This document shows positions 1-6,846 of a DNA stretch of 8,449 nt, piece by piece. Each line of letters opens with the position of its first letter. Within the stretch, counting starts at the first letter, position 1. The DNA is taken from NCBI GenBank assembly GCA_937974135.1, contig CALJIH010000092.1:1-8449 (forward strand), written 5' to 3'. Made by a program: the position numbers and the translations under genes. Source of the DNA: an uncultured Cocleimonas sp. GTDB taxonomy: Bacteria; Pseudomonadota; Gammaproteobacteria; Thiotrichales; Thiotrichaceae. Under the pieces are notes generated by a model. The model was not told the DNA's origin, ran no database searches, and saw only the letters and a program-made list of their open reading frames with translations.

Positions 1-1439
1 TAGCCGTTGCACTGGGTAATATCGATGAGGTGATTAAACTCATTCGTGCCTCTGCAAGCCCTGCAGAAGCCCGTGAGGCGTTGATTTCACGTTCGTGGAA
101 GGCAGATATTGTGCTAGAGATGTTAGAGCGTGGAAACGCAGATACAGCACGCCCAGAGGATCTCGATCCGCGTTATGGATTGAAAGAAGACGGTTATTGG
201 TTAACCGATGTTCAAGTTAAAGCAATTCTCGATCTGCAATTACATCGTTTGACCGGACTTGAAAAAGATAAAATCCTAGGTGAGTACAAAGAGTTACTCG
301 ATAAGATCGTTGATCTATTAGATATTTTGGCAAGTCCTGCGCGTTTAATGCAAGTGATTCGTGATGAGCTTTTGGAAATGCTCGAGATGTATGGCGATGA
401 GCGTTTAACCAAAATAAATGCAATTGGTGAAGACTTAGGTGATATCGATCTGATTCCTGAAGAAGATGTGGTCGTGACGTTATCCCATGAAGGCTATGCC
501 AAAGCACAACCTGTTGATACTTATCAAGCGCAACGCCGCGGTGGTCGTGGTAAAGCGGCGACCAAGATGAAAGACGAAGACTTTATTGAGAAGCTGTTCG
601 TCGCTAGTACCCACGATACGGTGCTGTGTTTCTCATCTAAAGGTAAAGTGTATTGGTTGATGGTTTATCAACTACCGATTGCCAGTCGCACCTCACGCGG
701 TAGACCAATCGTGAATCTATTGCCGTTAGAAGAAGGCGAAAGTATCCAAGCGATTCTGCCGATTCGTGAATACGAAGACGATAAATATATCTTAATGGCT
801 ACCGAAAACGGTACTGTTAAGAAAACAGAACTTAAAGCATTCTCGAATCAACGTGCCTCAGGCATTATCGCGATCGATCTGCGTGATGATAACCAGTTGG
901 TTGATGTAGCCCTGACCGAAAAAGATGACGAAGCAATGTTGTTTACCACGCAAGGTAAAGCGATTCGCTTTAAAGAATCTGATGTCCGTGCGATGGGCCG
1001 AACGGCCGCGGGTGTGCGTGGCATCAAGATGCCTGAAGGGAATAAAGTTAATGCCTTGATCGTACTTGGTGAAGGTCGATTACTGATGGCAACTGAGAAC
1101 GGTTACGGTAAGAGAACAGATACCGAAGAATTCCATGCGCAAAAACGAGGCGGTAGCGGTGTCATAGCGATTCAAACATCTGAACGCAATGGTGCTGCGA
1201 TTGGAGCGGTTCAAGTGGTAGATGAAGATGAAATCATGTTGATCACAAATGGTGGAATCTTAGTGCGTACCAAGGTTGAAGATGTCTCAGTAGTCGGAAG
1301 AAACACGCAAGGCGTGCGTTTAATTAAGCTGGGTGAAGGAGAAAATCTAACACAAGTGGTTCGTGTCGCTAATATGGGTGAAGACGAAGAGCTTGATGAG
1401 GAAGGAAATCCAATCATTGATGATGGCGAAGAAGAATAG
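1..1439 (+). CDS. gyrA: DNA gyrase subunit A, C-terminal part (5' truncated by window)
   Basis: GyrA is the DNA-cleaving and DNA-wrapping subunit of the cytoplasmic A2B2 gyrase, which introduces negative supercoils using ATP bound by GyrB. The frame is open from base 3 (AVALGNIDEVIKLI), so the gene begins outside the window and GTG at 30 is an internal valine. About 478 residues are present. Fragment residues 1 to about 125 are the end of the cleavage core, including the helical tower and coiled coil (LTDVQVKAILDLQLHRLTGL). The rest is the beta-pinwheel DNA-wrapping domain. The GyrA box QRRGGRG that separates gyrase from ParC lies at 531-551. Blade repeats follow, such as ILMATENGTVKKTEL and LLMATENGYGKRTD. 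The protein ends in an acidic tail (1377-1436, rich in D and E), a feature known to modulate wrapping in other GyrAs. The stop is TAG at 1437. A perfect 24-bp repeat starts one base after it. Identity is secure; only the N-terminal half with the active-site tyrosine is missing. Confidence 0.98.
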   Translation, partial: AVALGNIDEVIKLIRASASPAEAREALISRSWKADIVLEMLERGNADTARPEDLDPRYGLKEDGYWLTDVQVKAILDLQLHRLTGLEKDKILGEYKELLDKIVDLLDILASPARLMQVIRDELLEMLEMYGDERLTKINAIGEDLGDIDLIPEEDVVVTLSHEGYAKAQPVDTYQAQRRGGRGKAATKMKDEDFIEKLFVASTHDTVLCFSSKGKVYWLMVYQLPIASRTSRGRPIVNLLPLEEGESIQAILPIREYEDDKYILMATENGTVKKTELKAFSNQRASGIIAIDLRDDNQLVDVALTEKDDEAMLFTTQGKAIRFKESDVRAMGRTAAGVRGIKMPEGNKVNALIVLGEGRLLMATENGYGKRTDTEEFHAQKRGGSGVIAIQTSERNGAAIGAVQVVDEDEIMLITNGGILVRTKVEDVSVVGRNTQGVRLIKLGEGENLTQVVRVANMGEDEELDEEGNPIIDDGEEE

Positions 1440-1440
1440 C

Positions 1441-1464
1441 CAAAAAGTAGGGGGGTGTCTTTTT
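1441..1464 (+). repeat. 24-bp intergenic repeat, copy 1 (direct)
   Basis: Exact 24-base match to 8274-8297, in the same orientation. The element has arms AAAAAG (1442-1447) and CTTTTT (1459-1464) that can pair as a 6-bp stem around an 11-nt loop containing six consecutive Gs (1449-1454). It starts one base after the gyrA stop codon and 25 bases before the next ORF. The match ends sharply on both sides. Its position suggests a role at the gyrA mRNA 3' end (terminator or processing element), but this copy has no long complementary arm, so the self-hairpin is weak. Function unknown. Confidence 0.9.
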
Positions 1465-1489
1465 AGATAGTTTTTATACTGTTTAATGA

Positions 1490-2551
1490 ATGCTTAGCAT
1501 GGATACTCTTTCCACTTTTATTAACCAATTAGATAGCTTTGGCTATCTAATTATTGGTGTGAATCTACTTCTAATGTTATTCGCACCAGCACTTCTGAGA
1601 CAGGTTTATAATGAACCAGATAAAGTCTCAAATTTCTCCCGTAAAGTTATGATTTTTAGAGCATTAAACTTGCTCATTATTCTCGCTTATGGGTATTTTC
1701 GTTTCTTTCAAGACAAATCTAATAAGACCTTTTTGATCAATATTATTGGCGTTCTGGCAATAATATATTTGGCGTATTTAGCCATGCATATTGCGCACGG
1801 TTTTCTGGTTCGTCTTTATGGAAAAGAACGCGAAATCAATGGTCAGATGAAGTTCATTTCTACTTATCAGACGCGCTTATTAAGTATTTTTAGCAGCATC
1901 TTTATTGGTGTTATTGCATTGGTCACAATTATACGATTGTTGGGTTTTGATTCAGTATTAGAAGCGGGTGGTGTGATTGGTCTAATTGGTGTTTTCTTGG
2001 CGTTGACGTCAAGTATCTGGGCGCCCGATATCTTTCATGGTTTGATCATTTTGAACAGTGATATGTTTTCTGAAGGTGATGTTATTGAGTTCCAAGACCA
2101 TGAAAAAATATACGGCTTAGTATATAAAACCAAAGTGTTTCATACGGTCATTTTAAACATACCTAATAACCATCGCGTGATGATTCGTAATTCTAAATTA
2201 CGCGATTTCACGGTGCATAATCTATCCAAATTCGCCTCAGCTAAAGGGCTTCGAGAAAGCCTTAGTTTCAAAATTGGTTACGATACCTCAGCCGACGATG
2301 TTAAAGATTTATTTATGACGGTGTATGAGTTAGCCCAAGCGGATGAATCTATTTTTATCGAAGATCAATACGACTTGGAATATGGAATAAAAGATACTGG
2401 CGATCATGCGGTTGAATGGATGTTTTATTACTACACCAAAAATATTGATAAATTAATACTAACTCGCCAACGAATACTCGCTTTAATGTTAGAAACTTCT
2501 GTGCAGAAGGGGATATCGTTATCAACACCGTTAACCATCCAACAAACATAG
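1490..2551 (+). CDS. MscS-family mechanosensitive ion channel protein
   Basis: Predicted inner-membrane protein of the small-conductance mechanosensitive channel family, which releases solutes when membrane tension rises. Of 353 residues, about 1-190 are membrane-rich. Hydrophobic segments lie near 18-37, 53-71, 80-108, 128-151 and 156-188. The last is the glycine/alanine-rich pore-lining type helix (GGVIGLIGVFLALTSSIWAP). It runs into the MscS beta domain at about 189-245 (SDMFSEGDVIEF, then IPNNHRVMIRNSKL), followed by an alpha/beta C-terminal domain that includes FKIGYDTSADDVKDLF. With about five membrane segments it is larger than the classical three-segment MscS and closer to the YbdG/YnaI-like medium types. 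No signal peptide is evident. The start could be ATG 1490 or ATG 1499; neither has a Shine-Dalgarno sequence. It lies 16 nt before serC, so co-transcription is likely. A channel gene between gyrA and serC is not part of the usual supraoperon. The family call is firm; gating and substrate are unknown. Confidence 0.88.
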   Translation: MLSMDTLSTFINQLDSFGYLIIGVNLLLMLFAPALLRQVYNEPDKVSNFSRKVMIFRALNLLIILAYGYFRFFQDKSNKTFLINIIGVLAIIYLAYLAMHIAHGFLVRLYGKEREINGQMKFISTYQTRLLSIFSSIFIGVIALVTIIRLLGFDSVLEAGGVIGLIGVFLALTSSIWAPDIFHGLIILNSDMFSEGDVIEFQDHEKIYGLVYKTKVFHTVILNIPNNHRVMIRNSKLRDFTVHNLSKFASAKGLRESLSFKIGYDTSADDVKDLFMTVYELAQADESIFIEDQYDLEYGIKDTGDHAVEWMFYYYTKNIDKLILTRQRILALMLETSVQKGISLSTPLTIQQT

Positions 2552-2567
2552 TTATTGTTATCAAGTT

Positions 2568-3653
2568 ATGAAACGTAAGTTTAATTTTAGCGCTGGACCT
2601 GCAACGCTTCCTTTAGAGGTGTTAGAACAAGCTCAAGCAGAATTATTGGATTGGAATGGTACTGGTGTCTCTGTAATGGAAATGAGTCATCGTGGCAAAG
2701 AGTTTACGGAAATATCGAATACTGCCGAGGCTGATTTACGAGATTTGTTGGCAATACCCAATAATTATAAAGTACTTTTTTTACAAGGCGGTGCGCACTC
2801 ACAGTTCGCCGCGATACCGCTGAATTTATTGCGTGGTAAAACTTCAGCCGATTATCTTGATACGGGCATATGGTCATCCAAAGCCATCGCAGAAGCAAAA
2901 AGATTTTGTGAAGTGAATGTAATCAGCAGTGCTAAGTCCTCTAATTACTCAACTATCGCTTCCTTCGACGCTTGGAATATAAATTCTGATGCTGCTTATT
3001 TGCACTATGTTTATAACGAAACTATTGGTGGCCTAGAGCTATCACATGAGCCAGAATTTGATAATAATGTCCCGTTGGTAGTTGATTTATCCTCAACGAT
3101 TTTGTCACGTCCTTTAGATATTTCTAAATATGGAATGATTTATGCGGGTGCACAAAAGAATATTGGACCAGCAGGTTTAACATTAGTAATTATTCGAGAT
3201 GATTTACTAGGAAATGCTGTTGAATCTACACCCACCATGCTCGATTTTTCAGTACACGCTAAAAATGATTCAAAATACAATACTCCCGCGACGTATTCCT
3301 GGTATCTAGCAGGGTTAGTATTTAAATGGATTAAAAAACAAGGTGGCTTGAGTGCAATGGCTGAAATAAATCAACGTAAATCGAAAAAGTTATATGATGC
3401 GATTGATGCTTCTAGTTTTTACAGTAATGGTGTTGATAAATCTTATCGCTCCTGGATGAATGTGCCGTTTACGCTTGCTGACGAATCATTAGATAAAACA
3501 TTCCTAGAAGAAGCTGAGAAACAGAATTTAGTCGCACTGAAAGGGCATAAGTCAGTAGGTGGAATGCGTGCGAGCATTTACAATGCAATGCCAGAGGATG
3601 GAATTGATGCCTTAATTGAGATGATGAGTGGATTTGAGACGCAATATGCATAG
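2568..3653 (+). CDS. serC: Phosphoserine / phosphohydroxythreonine aminotransferase
   Basis: PLP-dependent class V aminotransferase. It interconverts 3-phosphohydroxypyruvate plus glutamate with 3-phosphoserine (serine synthesis), and in organisms with the DXP-independent PLP route it also makes 4-phosphohydroxythreonine. The 361-residue length is normal for the family. Seen motifs: N-terminal FNFSAGPATLP; phosphate-loop type GGAHSQF at 74-80; NETIGG at 150-155; VVDLSSTILSRP at 171-182, carrying the cofactor-ring Asp173; and the Schiff-base lysine in YAGAQKNIGPAG (Lys197), equivalent to the lysine of E. coli SerC. The C-terminal segment VGGMRASIYNAMP holds the conserved substrate arginine. 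The ATG at 2568 fits the family N-terminus (MKRKFNFSAGP), although the 16-nt gap after the channel gene has no recognisable Shine-Dalgarno. It is the first enzyme of the serC-pheA-hisC-tyrA block. Complete, no frameshift. Confidence 0.97.
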   Translation: MKRKFNFSAGPATLPLEVLEQAQAELLDWNGTGVSVMEMSHRGKEFTEISNTAEADLRDLLAIPNNYKVLFLQGGAHSQFAAIPLNLLRGKTSADYLDTGIWSSKAIAEAKRFCEVNVISSAKSSNYSTIASFDAWNINSDAAYLHYVYNETIGGLELSHEPEFDNNVPLVVDLSSTILSRPLDISKYGMIYAGAQKNIGPAGLTLVIIRDDLLGNAVESTPTMLDFSVHAKNDSKYNTPATYSWYLAGLVFKWIKKQGGLSAMAEINQRKSKKLYDAIDASSFYSNGVDKSYRSWMNVPFTLADESLDKTFLEEAEKQNLVALKGHKSVGGMRASIYNAMPEDGIDALIEMMSGFETQYA

Positions 3654-3698
3654 CTCGTTTGTTATATATAGTTATTAGATAAAAAGATTTTGATTGAT

Positions 3699-4805
3699 AT
3701 GGATAAAACACCTGATAAAGATTTAAGCGAAAAGCTAATAGAAATTAGAGATTGCATTGATGCTATCGATGATCAAATGCTTGAGCTTTTATCTAAAAGA
3801 GCAAATTGTGCGGAAAAAGTCGCTGAGATTAAACGTGAATCGGGAGAAAAGGATTTATGGTTTTATCGTCCTGAGCGAGAGGCACAAATACTTAACCGTA
3901 TGTCCAAAGATAATAAAGGCCCGCTCGCAAATGAAAGAATTACGGCTATTTATCGTGAAGTGATTTCATCGTGCTTGGCGCTTGAACAGAGTATTAAAGT
4001 GGCCTTTTTGGGGCCTAACGGAACCTTCTCTGAGCAAGCCTCAAATAAACACTTTGGTCATGCAGTAGAAACCGTGCCGATGGGTTCGATCAAACAAGTA
4101 TTTTCTGAAGTTGAAAATGGCATCGTAGATTATGGCGTAGTGCCAATTGAAAATTCTACTGAGGGTGTTGTTTCATATACCTTAGATGTGTTTATGAATT
4201 CACCACTAAAAATTAGTGGAGAGGTGAGTTTACGTATTCATCAAAACTTAATGACAAGCAATAAGAATTGGCGTGACGTAAGCACTGTTTATTCACACCA
4301 ACAATCCTTAGCGCAATGTCGTCAGTGGTTAGATGCCAATTTACCAAAAGCTGAACAAGTCCCTGTTTCAAGTAACACTGAAGCTGCTCGTCGTGCTAAA
4401 GAAGACCCTTCGTCAGCGGCCATCGCCGGTGTTTTAGCGGCGCAAATTTATGGTTTAGAGATTGCCAAAAAAGACATCGAAGATAATCAAAACAACACTA
4501 CTCGTTTCTTGGTGATTGGCAAACAAGATGTTCCTCCTTCTGGTGCTGATAAAACGACTTTGATGATTTCTGCGAAAAATCGTTCGGGTGCTTTGTATCA
4601 TTTGCTAGCACCGTTAGCCAAAAATGGTTTGGACATGACGCGTATAGAATCTCGACCATCACAACACGCCAACTGGGAATACTATTTCTTCATGGATATA
4701 GATGGTCATACTGAAGATCCAAAAGTGGCGAAAGCCTTGAGTGAGTTATCTCAAGAATCTCAGTTAATTCGTGTTTTAGGTTCATACCCTAAAGCAATTT
4801 TATAA
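3699..4805 (+). CDS. pheA: Bifunctional chorismate mutase / prephenate dehydratase (P-protein)
   Basis: Converts chorismate to prephenate and then to phenylpyruvate, the committed steps to phenylalanine, in the cytoplasm. With the ATG start the protein has 368 residues. Residues about 8-95 are an AroQ-type chorismate mutase (IRDCIDAIDDQMLELLSKR, then FYRPEREAQIL). Residues about 100-275 are the dehydratase: FLGPNGTFSEQA, VVPIENSTEGVV, and the catalytic-site motif NNTTRF at 265-270. Residues about 285-365 are a regulatory ACT domain with SGALYHLLAPL and the Phe-binding type ESRP motif (317-320), so feedback inhibition by phenylalanine is expected. The frame also opens nine bases earlier at TTG 3690, but ATG 3699 gives the more natural start and no ribosome-binding site favours TTG. 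A 45-nt gap separates it from serC, and no leader peptide or attenuator is visible there. hisC starts 23 nt downstream. Confidence 0.97.
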   Translation: MDKTPDKDLSEKLIEIRDCIDAIDDQMLELLSKRANCAEKVAEIKRESGEKDLWFYRPEREAQILNRMSKDNKGPLANERITAIYREVISSCLALEQSIKVAFLGPNGTFSEQASNKHFGHAVETVPMGSIKQVFSEVENGIVDYGVVPIENSTEGVVSYTLDVFMNSPLKISGEVSLRIHQNLMTSNKNWRDVSTVYSHQQSLAQCRQWLDANLPKAEQVPVSSNTEAARRAKEDPSSAAIAGVLAAQIYGLEIAKKDIEDNQNNTTRFLVIGKQDVPPSGADKTTLMISAKNRSGALYHLLAPLAKNGLDMTRIESRPSQHANWEYYFFMDIDGHTEDPKVAKALSELSQESQLIRVLGSYPKAIL

Positions 4806-4828
4806 ATAAGAAATCTTAGAAGAATTAT

Positions 4829-5965
4829 ATGGCTACAGATTTTCATAAATTGGCGGTCAAGGGTGTGCAAAGCCTTAAACCCTATTTGCCTGGAAAACCC
4901 ATTGAAGAATTAGAGCGTGAGTTAGGCGTAACGAATACACTTAAATTAGCTTCTAATGAAAACACCATGGGTCCAAGTCCATTAGCACTTCAAGCCATGC
5001 AAAAAGCGATTCAAGAAGTGGATTTATACCCTGATGGCAATGGTTTTGTACTTAAGCAAAAAATTTCTGATAAATTTAAGATAAATACTAATCAGATCAC
5101 TTTAGGCAATGGCTCTAATGATATTTTAGATATGGTTGCACGAACCTTTCTCGGTAAAGGTCGCGAAGCCATTTTTTCAGAATATGCATTTGCGGTTTAT
5201 CCAATAAGCACACAAGCGGTAGGTGCAACTGCGCGCATTGCTAAAGCATTTGATGCGGATCATGATGAAAATCCTTATGGGCATGATCTGGATGCGATGA
5301 AAGCACTCATCAATGAGAATACTCGGGTTATTTTTGTCGCTAATCCAAATAATCCAACAGGTACATGGCTGAAAAGCGCTGAGTTGAAGCAATTCCTAAG
5401 CGAGGTGCCTAAAGATATTATTGTAGTTGTCGATGAAGCGTATTTTGAATATGTTGAAAATGAAGAATACCCAAATACAATGGAATGGTTGAATACCTTC
5501 CCTAACTTAATTGTATCGCGCACTTTTTCTAAAGCTTATGGTTTGGCTGGTCTTCGAGTGGGTTATGCAGTCTGTAGCGAAGCCATTGCAGATTTGTTGA
5601 ATCGAGTTCGTCATCCATTTAATGTTAATACAGTTTCTATTCTTGCAGCCGCAGCTGCACTAGATGATGATAACCATTTAAATAACTGTGTTGAAATGAA
5701 TACCAAAGGAATTAAGTTTTGGCGAGCAGCATGTCAGTATCGCGGGTTGGATTACATTCCTACCGTAGGAAACTTTATTACTATCGATTTTGAACAAGAT
5801 GCGATGCCCATTTATGAGGGTTTATTACGCGAAGCTGTGATTGTTAGACCCATTGCAAATTATGGTTTGCCTAATCACTTACGTATTAGTATCTCTACTC
5901 CTGAAGATAACCAACGATGTTTAGATGCGCTTGATAAAGTGCTAAACGAGCTTGGTTTTGAGTAA
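4829..5965 (+). CDS. hisC: Histidinol-phosphate aminotransferase (likely also aromatic aminotransferase)
   Basis: Class I/II PLP aminotransferase of the HisC family, 378 residues. The family converts imidazole acetol-phosphate to histidinol phosphate. Members sited in pheA-tyrA blocks (often called HisC2 or HisHb) also accept aromatic keto acids, so it may make Phe and Tyr from the products of its neighbours; that role is inferred from context. Visible motifs: LASNENTMGPSP near the N-terminus (40-51); YPDGNG (67-72); NPNNPTG (172-178); cofactor-ring Asp202 and Tyr205 in VVDEAYFEY; Schiff-base Lys235 in SRTFSKAYGLAGLRVGY; and the carboxylate-binding arginine in LRISI (Arg352). The ATG at 4829 is preceded by AGAAGA at 4818-4823, the nearest thing to a Shine-Dalgarno in the window. 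It starts 23 nt after pheA and stops 2 nt before tyrA. No other his genes are nearby, so a second hisC elsewhere is plausible. Confidence 0.94.
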   Translation: MATDFHKLAVKGVQSLKPYLPGKPIEELERELGVTNTLKLASNENTMGPSPLALQAMQKAIQEVDLYPDGNGFVLKQKISDKFKINTNQITLGNGSNDILDMVARTFLGKGREAIFSEYAFAVYPISTQAVGATARIAKAFDADHDENPYGHDLDAMKALINENTRVIFVANPNNPTGTWLKSAELKQFLSEVPKDIIVVVDEAYFEYVENEEYPNTMEWLNTFPNLIVSRTFSKAYGLAGLRVGYAVCSEAIADLLNRVRHPFNVNTVSILAAAAALDDDNHLNNCVEMNTKGIKFWRAACQYRGLDYIPTVGNFITIDFEQDAMPIYEGLLREAVIVRPIANYGLPNHLRISISTPEDNQRCLDALDKVLNELGFE

Positions 5966-5967
5966 AA

Positions 5968-6834
5968 ATGATTAATAAACTCTGCATATTTGGTGTTGGC
6001 CTGATTGGAGGCTCTCTCGCCTTGGCTTTAAAAAAAGCCAATTATTGTAATACCATTATTGGTTGTAGCCGCGACGAAATGCATTTAAAGAGAGCTCTCG
6101 AATTAGGTGTTATTGATAGCTATACCTTAGATCAAAAAGAAGCGGTAAAAGACGCTGATGTTGTTTTATTGGCAGTGCCTATTAGAGCTATCGGTGGCAT
6201 ATTAACTAATATCGTTGATGTTTTAGATGATAAAACCATACTTACCGATGCTGGAAGTGCTAAGGGTAGTGTTATAAGTGCTGTAAAAGATGCGTATAAC
6301 GGAAGCCTACCCTCAAATTTTGTTGCTGGACATCCAATTGCGGGTAAGGAAAAAAGTTCTGTGGAAGCTGCTGTTACTGATTTGTATGTGGATCATAAAG
6401 TTGTATTGACGCCTACTCCTGAAACGAATCAAGAAGCACTCAAGATTGTTGAGGCTATGTGGCAAATTGCTGGTGCAACCGTTGAGACATTAGCAGTTAA
6501 ACAACACGATGATGTGTTGGCAGCAACCAGTCATTTACCGCATGTTTTAGCGTTTACCTTTGTCAATGCTTTGGCTAAATCAGAATATGGTGATGCGGTA
6601 TTTGACTATGCTGCTGGTGGGTTTGAAAGCTTTTCACGCACAGCTTCCAGCGATTCTGTTATGTGGCGTGATATCTGTTTAGAAAATAAAACTGCTATCC
6701 TAGATGCTCTCGAAGTTTATCAAGAAGATTTAGCCAATATTAAAAAAGCCATTGAAGATGAAAATAGTGAAAAAATAGAATCATTATTTCTAGATGCGAA
6801 AACTACCCGAGATAGAATCATTAAAAATTCCTAA
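5968..6834 (+). CDS. tyrA: Prephenate/arogenate dehydrogenase (monofunctional TyrA)
   Basis: Oxidative decarboxylation of prephenate to 4-hydroxyphenylpyruvate, or of arogenate to tyrosine, with a nicotinamide cofactor. The 288 residues hold an N-terminal Rossmann fold with FGVGLIGGS (Gly9, Gly11, Gly14), then TDAGSAKGSV (93-102), GHPIAG (121-126, His122) and ATSHLPHVLAF (186-196, His189), the region of the catalytic histidine known in this family. The all-helical C-terminal domain follows, including SSDSVMWRDICLEN. There is no fused chorismate mutase (unlike E. coli TyrA) and no C-terminal ACT domain, so chorismate mutase activity must come from PheA or another enzyme. The strand-2 loop reads GCSRD (32-36), with Ser-Arg where NAD-specific enzymes usually have Asp. 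The start lies 2 nt after the hisC stop, indicating translational coupling. Unlike Pseudomonas, it is not followed or fused in frame to aroA. Cofactor and prephenate versus arogenate preference cannot be settled from sequence. Confidence 0.95.
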   Translation: MINKLCIFGVGLIGGSLALALKKANYCNTIIGCSRDEMHLKRALELGVIDSYTLDQKEAVKDADVVLLAVPIRAIGGILTNIVDVLDDKTILTDAGSAKGSVISAVKDAYNGSLPSNFVAGHPIAGKEKSSVEAAVTDLYVDHKVVLTPTPETNQEALKIVEAMWQIAGATVETLAVKQHDDVLAATSHLPHVLAFTFVNALAKSEYGDAVFDYAAGGFESFSRTASSDSVMWRDICLENKTAILDALEVYQEDLANIKKAIEDENSEKIESLFLDAKTTRDRIIKNS

Positions 6835-6844
6835 AATCTATCTT
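6809..6844. terminator. Weak inverted repeat at the tyrA/aroA convergent junction
   Basis: AGATAGA (6810-6816) pairs with TCTATCT (6837-6843), extendable by one G·U pair, around a 20-nt AT-rich loop. It spans the end of tyrA and the 12-nt gap before the aroA stop. It is AT-rich and lacks a clean T tract, so it is at best a weak bidirectional terminator. It is listed because no other termination signal is visible between the two convergent genes. Confidence 0.22.
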
Positions 6845-6846
6845 AT

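Noticed and set aside
30..32. GTG at 30 as a gene start
   Set aside because: The frame continues upstream with conserved GyrA sequence (AVALGNIDEV); the gene simply enters from outside.
1449..1454. G-quadruplex in the repeat
   Set aside because: Only one G-run per copy; an intramolecular quadruplex needs four.
1475..1480. TATACT as -10 of a near-leaderless promoter for the channel gene
   Set aside because: No -35-like hexamer at 15-18 nt (the G-rich repeat lies there), no extended -10, and the region is T-rich enough for chance matches.
3690..3698. TTG start for PheA, three residues upstream
   Set aside because: ATG at 3699 is in frame, is a better start codon, and loses nothing of the chorismate mutase domain.
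3654..3698. Promoter or Phe attenuator before pheA
   Set aside because: The 45-nt gap has TATATA but no spaced -35, no leader peptide rich in Phe, and no alternative hairpins.
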